Below, piece after piece: positions 17,614 to 26,226 of a stretch of 64,000 bases of DNA (its first letter is position 1; each line of letters starts with the position of its first letter). The DNA comes from CAXBNB01 sp965267535 (lineage in GTDB: Bacteria; Bacteroidota; Bacteroidia; Cytophagales; Cyclobacteriaceae), in assembly GCA_965267535.1 (NCBI GenBank), contig OZ254082.1:1178001-1242000 (forward strand), given 5' to 3'. Position numbers and translations under genes: made by a program. The notes beneath the pieces are model-generated. The model made no database searches. It worked only from the letters and a program-made list of their open reading frames with translations, and had not been told where the DNA came from.

Positions 17614-17638
17614 CAAAAATATACCATTTTAGGGTATA
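17614..17638 (-). promoter_or_regulatory. -7 box with overlapping inverted repeat before the lipoprotein gene
   Basis: On the minus strand TATTTTTG (17614-17621) matches the Bacteroidota -7 consensus TAnnTTTG, 40 nt before the start codon. It overlaps an inverted repeat TATACC, 7 nt, GGTATA (17620-17638), which could be an operator. No TTG is seen at the expected -33 distance. Confidence 0.4.
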
Positions 17639-17688
17639 CACCTAATTTCTGTTATAGAAAAAAACGGCAAGACAGTATGGGAGGTAAT

Positions 17689-18309
17689 TCAGTTAAGGTC
17701 AATCAGTTGCTGCGTAAATTCATACTCATTGGGCTGATTTGAGGCTATGATTAGCGTGCGTTTGTTTAGCACTTCTTCGATTTGCTCAGCGTACCAGGCT
17801 ATTCCTTTTTCATCCATATTGGATGTGGGTTCATCCAGCAGCGTTACGTGAGCCTGCGAATACAGTGCCAATCCCAGCTTGAGGCGTTGTTTCATCCCGG
17901 ATGAAAAATTGACTATTTGCTTTTTACGGCTTTGGGTCAGATACATTTTTTCTATCAAAGACTGTATCGTGTATCCGTCGGCTATTTTTTTGAAATTGAA
18001 ATGAAAATGGAGGAGTTCTTCCAGTGTTAGTTCTTCCACCAGGTCGAGGTAGGGAGCTGCGTAGGTCAGGTGTTTGTAAAAAGTATCTGCCTGCAATGGT
18101 TTGCCTTCCAGTGAGTAGCTAACAGAACCTACCGAAGGTGGAGATATGCCGGTAATAATTCTGGCAAGCGTAGACTTGCCACTGCCATTGCTACCAATGA
18201 GCGCATAGGCTTCATTGGGTTGAAAAGTAAAATCAAGATTTCTAATAACCCACTCTCTGTTGGTAAATCGCTTGCCAATACCCTGGAGTGTAATCTTCAT
18301 TGCATTCAA
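17689..18309 (-). CDS. ABC transporter ATP-binding protein
   Basis: A 206-residue ABC ATPase. Walker A is GSNGSGKST (around residue 40), the signature motif is FSSGMKQRLKLG (around 138), and Walker B is VTLLDEPTSNMD (around 155). A second start three codons in (MKITLQG) is equally possible. There is no permease beside it, so its membrane partner must be encoded elsewhere. It is the last gene of the HD-lpxD-lpxC/fabZ-lpxA run, 23 nt after lpxA, which hints at a role in envelope biogenesis; this is inferred from position only. Confidence 0.92.
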   Translation of the reverse strand: MNAMKITLQGIGKRFTNREWVIRNLDFTFQPNEAYALIGSNGSGKSTLARIITGISPPSVGSVSYSLEGKPLQADTFYKHLTYAAPYLDLVEELTLEELLHFHFNFKKIADGYTIQSLIEKMYLTQSRKKQIVNFSSGMKQRLKLGLALYSQAHVTLLDEPTSNMDEKGIAWYAEQIEEVLNKRTLIIASNQPNEYEFTQQLIDLN

Positions 18310-18332
18310 ATAATGTAGGAACTAAAAGGGGA

Positions 18333-19112
18333 TCAGGTGTTGAACCCCTTCATAATACCACGGTTGGAATTGCCGACAAACTTGATGATTTCATCTCTCT
18401 CGGTAGATGTGGGCATTTCCACTTTGATTAAATCTATCGCTTTAGAGTTATTTAGTCCTTTGAGGTAAATGTAACGGTAGATTTCCTGAATCTCATTTAT
18501 CGTTTTGTTAGAGTATCCCCTGCGTCTCAGACCAATGGAATTGATACCGCAGTATCCCAGTGGTTCACGACCGGCAGTAGTGTATGGTGGCACGTCTTTC
18601 CTTACTAGCGATCCTCCGGATACCATGGCGTGCATGCCGATATTTACAAATTGATGTACGGCACTAGCACCACCTACTATAGCAAAATCGTCGATAGTGC
18701 AGTGTCCTGCCACCTGCACGGCGTTTACCAGTATGCAGTTGTTGCCTATAATACAGTCATGAGCCACGTGCACATAGGCCATAAGCAGGCAGTTGCTGCC
18801 AATTACAGTCTTGTGCTTGTCTACCGTTCCCCGGCTTATGGTCACGCATTCGCGTATTACGGTATTGTCGCCTATTTCTACGGTAGTTTCCTCACCGGAA
18901 AATTTCAAGTCCTGCGGTACAGAAGAGATAACTGCACCAGGAAATATTTTACAGTTTTTGCCGATATGTGCGCCCTCCATAATGGTTACATTAGAGCCTA
19001 CCCATGTACCCTCTTCTATGGTTACATTTTTACTGATGGTGGTAAAAGGCTCGATAACTACGTTTCGGGCAATTTTGGCTTGTGGGTGTATGTACGATAA
19101 GGGCTGGTTCAT
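18333..19112 (-). CDS. lpxA: UDP-N-acetylglucosamine acyltransferase LpxA
   Basis: A 259-residue LpxA, first enzyme of lipid A synthesis, transferring a hydroxyacyl chain from ACP to the 3-OH of UDP-GlcNAc in the cytosol. The sequence is built of hexapeptide repeats (left-handed beta helix), with the catalytic His in AYVHVAHDC and the C-terminal helical domain after RRRGYSNKTINEIQEIYR. Its start overlaps the end of lpxC-fabZ by 4 nt (ATGA), so translation is probably coupled. LpxA and LpxD are told apart by this C-terminal domain and by the shorter N-terminus. Confidence 0.97.
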   Translation of the reverse strand: MNQPLSYIHPQAKIARNVVIEPFTTISKNVTIEEGTWVGSNVTIMEGAHIGKNCKIFPGAVISSVPQDLKFSGEETTVEIGDNTVIRECVTISRGTVDKHKTVIGSNCLLMAYVHVAHDCIIGNNCILVNAVQVAGHCTIDDFAIVGGASAVHQFVNIGMHAMVSGGSLVRKDVPPYTTAGREPLGYCGINSIGLRRRGYSNKTINEIQEIYRYIYLKGLNNSKAIDLIKVEMPTSTERDEIIKFVGNSNRGIMKGFNT

Positions 19113-20503
19113 GAATCTTTCTTTACGATGCTGGCAGTCATTACTCCTTCACATACGAGGTTGCCACCTACGTGAGCTGTACCTCGCATTTTTGCAATGC
19201 CACGCTTGATAGGGGCCAGCAGTTCACATTTTATTACCAGTGTATCGCCAGGCAATACCATTTTTCTGAAGCGGAAATTTTCAATGCCCAGAAAATACGC
19301 CCAGTAACTTTCCGGATCGGGCACTGAATTGAGTACTAAAATACCACCTATTTGAGCCATAGCTTCTACTTGCAGTACTCCCGGCATAACAGGATTGCCA
19401 GGGAAATGCCCCTGGAAGAAAGGTTCATTGAAGGTTACATTTTTTACGCCAGCTACATACTGGTCGTCGAGATAAAAAATCTTATCGATCAGCAAAAACG
19501 GATAGCGATGAGGGAGTATGCGGGTAATCTGATTAATGTTGATTACGGGAGGAAGAGTAGGGTCATAGTCAGGTACTATGCTTTTCTTCTCCTGCTCCAT
19601 CATTTTTTTGATTTTCTTGGCAAAGGCAATATTAGAGGCGTGTCCCGGGCGAGCAGCGAGGATTTGTGCTTTGAGCGGTCGTCCTGCCAGTACCAGGTCG
19701 CCTACTACGTCGAGTAGTTTGTGGCGAGCGGGTTCGTTGGGGTAGCGCAACTCTACATTGTTGAGTATACCTTCTTTCTTTACCTCTACTTTTGGTTTGT
19801 TGAAGAGTGTGGCCAGCTGATCCAGTTCTTCGTCTTTGATCACTCTGTCTACGATTACTATCGCATTGTTTAAGTCGCCACCCTTGATCAGCCCTCTGCT
19901 GTGTAGCTCTTCAAGCTCATGCAAGAAACAAAAAGTGCGACAAGAGGCAATCTGATCCGAAAAATCTTCAATATTGTTGAGCGAAGCGTGCTGGCTACCC
20001 AGTACGGGCGACTTGTAGTCTACCATCACCGTTACCCGATAGTCTTCAGAGGGCAGGGCAGCTAGTTCCACTTCGTTGGCTTTATCACGGAAGTAGATGC
20101 TTTCGGGTACTTCGAAGTAGTTTCGTTGAGCACCTTGCTGTTCTGTGCCTACACTATTGAGTGCTTCGATAAACTGGATAGAGCTTCCGTCCAATATCGG
20201 AGGTTCCGGCCCATCTATTTTTATCAGTACATTGTCTATTTGCAATCCGGCTACAGCAGCCAAAACATGCTCTACAGTGTTGATACGCCCACCGTCTTGC
20301 TCTATAGAAGTACCCCTCGAAAGGTCTACTACATTGTCTACATCAGCATCTACTATAGGCTGATGATCCAGATCGATACGTTGAAACTTGATGCCGTGGT
20401 TGGCAGGGGCAGGTTCAAAGGTCATGTTGGATACTACTCCGGTATGCAATCCTACACCCGATATAGTCACGGGACTTTTTATAGTGTGTTGATAAACTCT
20501 CAT
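19109..20503 (-). CDS. lpxC/fabZ: Bifunctional LpxC deacetylase / FabZ dehydratase
   Basis: A 464-residue fusion typical of Bacteroidota. Residues 1 to about 300 are LpxC, the zinc UDP-3-O-acyl-GlcNAc deacetylase: TISGVGLHTG, VEHVLAAVAGLQIDNVLI (zinc His) and HKLLDVVGDLVLAG (second zinc His and Asp). Residues from about 320 are FabZ, the beta-hydroxyacyl-ACP dehydratase: LPHRYPFLLIDKI with catalytic His and GHFPGNPVMPGVLQVEAMAQ. The fusion couples lipid A commitment and fatty-acid elongation, which compete for hydroxyacyl-ACP. It sits between lpxD (43 nt upstream) and lpxA (overlapping). Confidence 0.98.
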   Translation of the reverse strand: MRVYQHTIKSPVTISGVGLHTGVVSNMTFEPAPANHGIKFQRIDLDHQPIVDADVDNVVDLSRGTSIEQDGGRINTVEHVLAAVAGLQIDNVLIKIDGPEPPILDGSSIQFIEALNSVGTEQQGAQRNYFEVPESIYFRDKANEVELAALPSEDYRVTVMVDYKSPVLGSQHASLNNIEDFSDQIASCRTFCFLHELEELHSRGLIKGGDLNNAIVIVDRVIKDEELDQLATLFNKPKVEVKKEGILNNVELRYPNEPARHKLLDVVGDLVLAGRPLKAQILAARPGHASNIAFAKKIKKMMEQEKKSIVPDYDPTLPPVININQITRILPHRYPFLLIDKIFYLDDQYVAGVKNVTFNEPFFQGHFPGNPVMPGVLQVEAMAQIGGILVLNSVPDPESYWAYFLGIENFRFRKMVLPGDTLVIKCELLAPIKRGIAKMRGTAHVGGNLVCEGVMTASIVKKDS

Positions 20504-20546
20504 GTGTATTTATAGCGTGTGGTTGCCCATTAGCAACCCTCTCGAA

Positions 20547-21584
20547 TTAAGTCGGCAAATTTAGTATTTTTTGTTCAAGTTCTTTTATACGGTTTGCCAA
20601 ATCTGGCAACCTGCGAAAAACCACATAGGATTTTTTGTAGTCGGTGAGTTCAAAAGCCGGACTTCCCAGTAGGACTACCCCTTTTTTGTTTACATTCTTA
20701 GAAATACCGGCCTGAGCCGCTACCGTTACCTGATCGCCTATTTTCAGGTGGCCTACTATGCCTGCCTGTCCGGCTATGACGCAGTTTTTGCCTACTTTGG
20801 TGGAACCTGATACGCCAGCCTGAGCTGCAATTACTGTGTTTTCACCTATTTCAGTATTGTGAGCAATTTGAATCAGATTGTCGAGCTTTACACCGCTTTT
20901 GATTACCGTCGATTCGAAAGTGGCGCAATCTATGGTGGTGTTGGCACCTATGTCTACATGATCTTCGATAATCACATTACCTACCTGAGGTATGGTTTTG
21001 TAAGTGCCGTCTTTTTGTGGAGCAAAGCCAAAGCCATCGCTACCTACCACAGCACCGGCATGAATCACACAGTGGCTGCCAATTTTGCTATTGGCATATA
21101 TTTTTACTCCGGCGTAGAGGATCGTATTGTCACCTATGGTTACATTATCGCCAATGTAGACATGAGGGTATATTTTACAGTTTTTGCCAATGGTGCTGTT
21201 GTGTCCTATGTATGAAAATGCCCCTCGATACGTGTTTTCTCCGCAAGCTGAGTCATTGCCCAAAAAGGCAGGTTCTTCTGTGCCTGTTTTTTGAAAAGAG
21301 ATTATTTTGTGGTATTCCTCCAGCAGAGCGGTAAAGCTGAGGTAGGGGTCTTCTACCTTGATGAGTGTGGTGGATACGGTTTTCTTAGGTTCAAAGTCAC
21401 GGCCAACAATGACGGCACTCGCTTTGGTTTCGTAGAGGTGATTCTCGTATTTTGGGTTGGACAAAAAGGAAATGGCTCCCTCTCCTGCATCTTCTATACT
21501 GCCTATTGTGTTTACTGTCAGGTCAGGGTTGCCCTGCACTTCCCCGTTTAGAATGTGGGCAATCTGAGAAACGTTAAATTCCAT
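20547..21584 (-). CDS. lpxD: UDP-3-O-acylglucosamine N-acyltransferase LpxD
   Basis: A 345-residue LpxD, third enzyme of lipid A synthesis. The N-terminal uridine-binding domain (ISFLSNPKYENHLYETKASAVIV) precedes a long hexapeptide-repeat beta helix with the catalytic His in LIQIAHNTEIGENTVIAAQAGVSGS, and a C-terminal helix (FRRLPDLANRIKELEQKI). It starts 8 nt after the HD-domain gene and is followed by lpxC-fabZ, the standard Bacteroidota order. Confidence 0.97.
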   Translation of the reverse strand: MEFNVSQIAHILNGEVQGNPDLTVNTIGSIEDAGEGAISFLSNPKYENHLYETKASAVIVGRDFEPKKTVSTTLIKVEDPYLSFTALLEEYHKIISFQKTGTEEPAFLGNDSACGENTYRGAFSYIGHNSTIGKNCKIYPHVYIGDNVTIGDNTILYAGVKIYANSKIGSHCVIHAGAVVGSDGFGFAPQKDGTYKTIPQVGNVIIEDHVDIGANTTIDCATFESTVIKSGVKLDNLIQIAHNTEIGENTVIAAQAGVSGSTKVGKNCVIAGQAGIVGHLKIGDQVTVAAQAGISKNVNKKGVVLLGSPAFELTDYKKSYVVFRRLPDLANRIKELEQKILNLPT

Positions 21585-21592
21585 ACAAAAAG

Positions 21593-22849
21593 TTAAATGA
21601 TAATTTCTTTAGGCCAGCAAAGATAGTGCTTGGTCACAATTTTACTCATAGCCTTTATGTTGGGTAGCTCTATAGCAGTGGCTATATCTACGATTTCGCC
21701 CATTTTAGTAAGAATATTTATTTTCTGACCACTGGAAATATAGGCTTCATTGCTGATTTTGCCATGCCCTACAAAGTAGCTGGCCTCATCAAGAGAGAGG
21801 TCGTAGTGTTGAGTTATTTTTTGCTGTATCGTATCTATTTTATCTGCTGAGTGTGGAGTGCTGGACATGTCAATGCGAAAAATCTTGCGCCCCAGTAGCA
21901 TTCGGCTCAGTTTGGATAAGATAAAATCGTCGTGGTTTACCCAAAATTTCATGGAGCCCCAGATGTCACTGTCGTCGAGCATGGCAAATACTTCGATGAT
22001 GTCGGGATCTTCGTCAAAATCGGCTTGGGTGATGTTGCGTTCCAAAAAGATGGAAAGTGCCGGGGTGGCCATCACGGCAGTGCCCTGTTGAGCCAGCTCG
22101 CGTGCTCTGCGAATCAAAAGGATAAGCATCTCTTCGGCACTTACCGAAGCTTTGTGGAGGTAAACCTGCCAGTACATAAGTCGGCGGGCGCTCAGAAAAT
22201 TTTCGATACTATATATCCCTTTTTCTTCTACTACTATCTGGTCGTTGCGTACATCGAGCATTTTGATGATTCGCTCAGAACCAATAGTGCCCTCAGATAC
22301 ACCTGTGAAAAAGCTGTCGCGGCGCAGGTAGTCTATCCGATCTATGTCGAGCTGGCTGGACACCAGCTGATGAAAAAACATGCGGTCATAGTCACCTTTG
22401 AAAATTTTAATGGCCAAGTCCAACTTTCCGTCGTAAAATGCATTTAACTTATGAAGGAGTATCAGCGAGATTTCTTCATGTGTGGTGCCATTGAGCAGGC
22501 TGAATTCCAGTGTATGCGAAAAGGGGCCGTGCCCTATGTCGTGAAGCAAAATAGCAATAAGGGTGGCATTGTATTCTTCGTCGGAAATCTCCACACCTTT
22601 GGTAGAAAGATTTTCGAGCGTCAGGTGCATCAGGTGCATAGCACCCAGTGCGTGATGAAATCGGGTATGATAAGCCCCCGGATATACCATATTGGTCAGT
22701 CCGAGTTGCTGAATACGTCGCAGACGCTGAAAGTATGGATGTTCGATGATATCGAAGATCAGGTCGTTGGGTATGGTAATAAATCCATACACCGGATCGT
22801 TAAGTATCTTGTTTTTATTTATTTTCAAAATATAATAGTTATCCCCCAA
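21593..22849 (-). CDS. HD-domain phosphohydrolase (dGTPase-like)
   Basis: A protein of up to 418 residues with an HD metal-dependent phosphohydrolase domain: HTRFHHALGAMHLMHL near residue 60 and ILLHDIGHGPFSHTLE near 102 give the H...HD ligands, then QLDIDRIDYLRRDSF. Family members resemble dNTP triphosphohydrolases. No ATG is available at the front; the frame begins with TTG at 22849, and a TTG at 22828 giving MKINKNKILNDPVYGFI fits the family N-terminus as well, so the start is uncertain. It heads the lpx operon and is divergent from porX with about 85 nt between them. Its conserved place before lpxD is typical of the phylum. Confidence 0.9.
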   Translation of the reverse strand: MGDNYYILKINKNKILNDPVYGFITIPNDLIFDIIEHPYFQRLRRIQQLGLTNMVYPGAYHTRFHHALGAMHLMHLTLENLSTKGVEISDEEYNATLIAILLHDIGHGPFSHTLEFSLLNGTTHEEISLILLHKLNAFYDGKLDLAIKIFKGDYDRMFFHQLVSSQLDIDRIDYLRRDSFFTGVSEGTIGSERIIKMLDVRNDQIVVEEKGIYSIENFLSARRLMYWQVYLHKASVSAEEMLILLIRRARELAQQGTAVMATPALSIFLERNITQADFDEDPDIIEVFAMLDDSDIWGSMKFWVNHDDFILSKLSRMLLGRKIFRIDMSSTPHSADKIDTIQQKITQHYDLSLDEASYFVGHGKISNEAYISSGQKINILTKMGEIVDIATAIELPNIKAMSKIVTKHYLCWPKEIII

Positions 22850-22933
22850 GTTGGTATTACTATTGCTGATTTAGAAGGGGAAATTAACAGTGTTTTACGG
22901 ATTAAAATCTACTAACTCAAAATAAAGGATATT

Positions 22934-24493
22934 ATGCGGAAATATAAAATTTTATGGGCCGATGACGAGATTGAATTATTGAAACCGCACATTTTGTTTC
23001 TGGACAAAAAAGGATACGATGTAGACCCGGTAAATAGCGGGGGAGACGCATTGGATAAGATCAAAGAAGAGACTTACGATATCGTTTTTCTGGATGAAAA
23101 TATGCCCGGGCTTACCGGACTGGAAACCCTGACCCAGATTAAAAGCACACTGCCCAACCTGCCGGTAGTGATGATCACAAAAAGTGAGGAGGAAAACATA
23201 ATGGAGGAAGCGATCGGTTCTAAAATCGCCGACTACCTGATCAAACCACTCAACCCCAATCAGATATTACTCTCGATCAAAAAGATACTCGACAACAAAA
23301 GGCTGGTGTCTGAGCATACCAACCAGAGCTATCAGCAGGATTTTAGAAACATTAGTCTGGCGGTGAATGAAGACCTCAATTTTGAAGAGTGGAATGAGGT
23401 ATACCGAAAGATGGTTTTCTGGGAACTGGAAATAGACAAAACCGCTGAAAAAGACATGGCAGAGGTGCTCAATATGCAGAAGGAAGGAGCTAATGCCGAA
23501 TTCACCAAATACATTATCAACAACTACGAGTCGTGGCTCAACGATGCAGACGTAGACAAACCACTCCTTTCGCATCAACTGATGAAAAAGGAAGTGTTTC
23601 CCAAACTATCTGACGGTAAGCCGGTCTTTTTTTTCGTGATCGACAACCTGCGCCTGGATCAATGGGAAGTGCTGGAGCCTACCATATCCGAATACTTCAA
23701 TATAGAAAGTAAAAATCCGGCCTATGCAATACTCCCTACCACTACGGCCTATGCCCGTAATGCTATCTTTAGTGGTATGCTACCTGAAGATATGGCACGC
23801 TACCATTCGGATATATGGGTAAACGAAACAGAGGAAGAGGGGAAAAACAATTTTGAAGAAGAATACCTGAGCCGTCAACTCAAAAAAAACAACCTGGATA
23901 TAAAATTTTCATACCATAAAATAGTACACAAAAATCAGGGTAAGCAACTGCTGGCAAACATGCACAACCTGCTAAACAATGACCTCAATGCGATTGTGTA
24001 CAATTTTGTAGACATGCTCTCGCATGCACGTACCGATATGAAAATGATTCGCGAGCTGGCCCCAGACGAAAGTGCCTACCGCTCGCTTACTAACTCGTGG
24101 TTTATGCATTCTACTTTGCTGGAATGCCTGAAAATGCTATCACAAAAAGATGTGCATGTGATTATTACCACCGATCATGGCACTATACGTGTAAAGCGTC
24201 CGGTGAAAATAGTAGGAGATAAAAATACAAATACCAACCTGAGATTTAAAGTAGGGAAAAACCTCAATTTCAATAAGGGAGACAATGTATACGTGACCCG
24301 CAATCCGTCGGAGCTACACCTGCCCAAGATCAATGTATCCAGTGCGTATGTGTTTGCCACCAACGACGATTTTTTTGCCTATCCTAATAATTACAACTAC
24401 TATGTCAATTATTATAAAGATACTTTTCAGCATGGAGGTATTTCTCTTGAAGAAATGATACTACCCGTAGTACATTTGCAGCCAAAAAACTAA
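22934..24493 (+). CDS. porX: PorX: response regulator with PglZ phosphodiesterase domain
   Basis: A 519-residue T9SS regulator. Residues 1 to about 120 are a CheY-like receiver with phosphoacceptor Asp54 in VFLDENMPG, acidic pair Asp10/Asp11 and Lys in YLIKPLNPNQ. Residues from about 200 to the end are a PglZ domain of the alkaline phosphatase superfamily (FFFVIDNLRLDQWEVLEP, ILPTTTAYARNAIFSG, IVYNFVDMLSHAR, VIITTDHGTIRVKRP, FQHGGISLEEMILP), which in characterised PorX binds zinc and cleaves phosphodiesters. With sensor PorY and sigma factor SigP it controls T9SS genes in Porphyromonas. A sensor kinase is not adjacent here. Followed by tsaE after 3 nt. Confidence 0.96.
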   Translation: MRKYKILWADDEIELLKPHILFLDKKGYDVDPVNSGGDALDKIKEETYDIVFLDENMPGLTGLETLTQIKSTLPNLPVVMITKSEEENIMEEAIGSKIADYLIKPLNPNQILLSIKKILDNKRLVSEHTNQSYQQDFRNISLAVNEDLNFEEWNEVYRKMVFWELEIDKTAEKDMAEVLNMQKEGANAEFTKYIINNYESWLNDADVDKPLLSHQLMKKEVFPKLSDGKPVFFFVIDNLRLDQWEVLEPTISEYFNIESKNPAYAILPTTTAYARNAIFSGMLPEDMARYHSDIWVNETEEEGKNNFEEEYLSRQLKKNNLDIKFSYHKIVHKNQGKQLLANMHNLLNNDLNAIVYNFVDMLSHARTDMKMIRELAPDESAYRSLTNSWFMHSTLLECLKMLSQKDVHVIITTDHGTIRVKRPVKIVGDKNTNTNLRFKVGKNLNFNKGDNVYVTRNPSELHLPKINVSSAYVFATNDDFFAYPNNYNYYVNYYKDTFQHGGISLEEMILPVVHLQPKN

Positions 24494-24496
24494 CCG

Positions 24497-24919
24497 ATGA
24501 CGATAACTTACAATGGGCTCGACGAACTTCAGGAAGTAGCCGAAAAAATTGTAGCGCACTGTTCGCCATGGAATGTATGGTTGTTTGAAGGGCAGATGGG
24601 AGCCGGTAAGACAACTCTGATCAAAGCTATCTGCCGTGAAATGCAGGTGGTAGATACCGTGAGCAGTCCTACGTTTTCACTTCTCAATGTATATGCTACC
24701 GCCGGAGGCGATGAAATATGTCATTTCGATTTTTACCGTATCAAAGAAGAAGTAGAAGCCATAGATATCGGTAGCGACGAGTATTTTTACTCCGGTAGCT
24801 ACTGTCTGGTAGAGTGGCCTGAGAAAATACCTTCTCTCATTCCCGACCGATTCGTGAAAATAAGTATTAATTTAGGGGAAGAAAACCAACGGGAAATCAG
24901 CATTACCAGGCATGAATGA
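24497..24919 (+). CDS. tsaE: tRNA t6A biosynthesis ATPase TsaE
   Basis: A 140-residue P-loop ATPase of the TsaBDE complex that makes threonylcarbamoyl-adenosine at position 37 of ANN-decoding tRNAs. Walker A is EGQMGAGKTT (residues 32-41); SSPTFSLLNVY is the switch region and HFDFYRIKEEVEAIDIG plus LVEWPEKIPSL are family blocks. The gene starts 3 nt after porX and its 3' end overlaps the alanine dehydrogenase start by 8 nt, so the three are one operon. Confidence 0.96.
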   Translation: MTITYNGLDELQEVAEKIVAHCSPWNVWLFEGQMGAGKTTLIKAICREMQVVDTVSSPTFSLLNVYATAGGDEICHFDFYRIKEEVEAIDIGSDEYFYSGSYCLVEWPEKIPSLIPDRFVKISINLGEENQREISITRHE

Positions 24920-26138
24920 TCCATTGAAAAAAGGTATTTCTTCGCTGGCTACAGAGTCTCAGCTATATCCGCAGGAGATGTTGCTCAAAACTAAAAGCAA
25001 CCATGGACAGCTGTATATAGGTATACCCCGGGAGAGCGATGAACACGAGCACCGCGTGTCGCTTACGCCCAAGGCAGTAGAGTTGCTCACTGCCAACGGG
25101 CATCAGGTGATGGTGCAGACAGGTGCCGGCAAAACGGCAAACTTCTCTGACCATGACTACAGTGAGGCAGGAGCCAGAATATGCTCCGATGCTAATGAAG
25201 TGTTTGGTGCTGATCTGGTAATGAAAGTACAGTTTCCAAACCTGCAGGAACTGGAAAAAATGAAATCAGGTAAGGCGCTGGCTTCTACCATACACATGCG
25301 CGAGGGGCTCAAAGAACATGTGCAGCTAATCAACAGCAAAAAAATAACGGCAGTAGGGTATGAGTATATAGAAGACAAAGTGGGTGGATTACCCATAGTG
25401 CGTGCAATGAGCGAAATAGTAGGCAGTACAGCTATACCCATAGCGTCGGAGTACCTGAGCACTACCAGCAAAGGTATGGGAGTGATACTGGGAGGGATAA
25501 CCGGTGTGCCGCCTACTAAAGTAGTGATGCTGGGAGCGGGTACAGTAGCGGAATATGCGGTAAGGACAGCCTTGGGCTTTGGAGCCGATGTGAAAGTTTT
25601 CGATCCCCACCTCTACAAACTGCGCCGACTCAAGCAAACTTTACAGCAGCAAGTATATACATCTACCATCGACCATGCGTCGTTGCAAAAGGCGCTAAGA
25701 GAGGCCGATGTAGTGATAGGAGCCATACGGGCAGAGAAGGGTATGCCTCAGTATATAGTGTCTGAGGACATGGTAAGTCAGATGAAAAAAGGAGCTGTGC
25801 TACTCGATGTGAGTATAGATGAAGGGGGATGTGTAGAAACTTCGGAACCCACTAACCTGAGGCAGCCGGTATTTACCAAGTACGATGTGATTCACTATTG
25901 TGTGCCTAATATAGCGTCGAGAGTGCCGCGAACGGCAGCACGGGCACTTAGCAATATCCTAACCCCCATACTTCTGGAAATGTCTCAGTGCGGAGGCATA
26001 GATGATATGATTTTTCAGCACAAGTGGTTTATGAAAGGCGTGTATGCCTACAAAGGGTCGCTAACCAATTATTATATGGCTAAAAAGCTAAATATGAAGT
26101 TTAAAGACCTGGACTTGTTGATGATGGCACGATATTGA
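24912..26138 (+). CDS. ald: Alanine dehydrogenase (AlaDH/PNT family)
   Basis: A 408-residue NAD-dependent dehydrogenase converting L-alanine to pyruvate and ammonia. Substrate-domain motifs IGIPRESDEHEHRVSLTPKAVELL and HMREGL, and the NAD-binding VVMLGAGTVAEYAVRTALGFGADVKVFD, match the family; VSIDEGGCVETSEPT and HYCVPNIASRVPRTAARAL are the C-terminal AlaDH blocks. It is about 35 residues longer at the N-terminus than classical AlaDH, as often in Bacteroidota. The AlaDH reading is favoured over transhydrogenase subunit because no beta subunit follows. Ends before a bidirectional terminator. Confidence 0.9.
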   Translation: MNDPLKKGISSLATESQLYPQEMLLKTKSNHGQLYIGIPRESDEHEHRVSLTPKAVELLTANGHQVMVQTGAGKTANFSDHDYSEAGARICSDANEVFGADLVMKVQFPNLQELEKMKSGKALASTIHMREGLKEHVQLINSKKITAVGYEYIEDKVGGLPIVRAMSEIVGSTAIPIASEYLSTTSKGMGVILGGITGVPPTKVVMLGAGTVAEYAVRTALGFGADVKVFDPHLYKLRRLKQTLQQQVYTSTIDHASLQKALREADVVIGAIRAEKGMPQYIVSEDMVSQMKKGAVLLDVSIDEGGCVETSEPTNLRQPVFTKYDVIHYCVPNIASRVPRTAARALSNILTPILLEMSQCGGIDDMIFQHKWFMKGVYAYKGSLTNYYMAKKLNMKFKDLDLLMMARY

Positions 26139-26170
26139 TCGGTCAGAAATATGATTGTATTCTGAAAAAT

Positions 26171-26205
26171 AAAAATACCCCGAAGATAAGCTCCGGGGTA
26201 TTTTT
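26171..26205. terminator. Bidirectional terminator between ald and valS
   Basis: AAAAATACCCCG paired with CGGGGTATTTTT, 10-nt loop, T-rich on both exits. It lies between two convergent genes. Confidence 0.9.
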
Positions 26206-26226
26206 ATGCAGTAAGTGTTATTGCTC

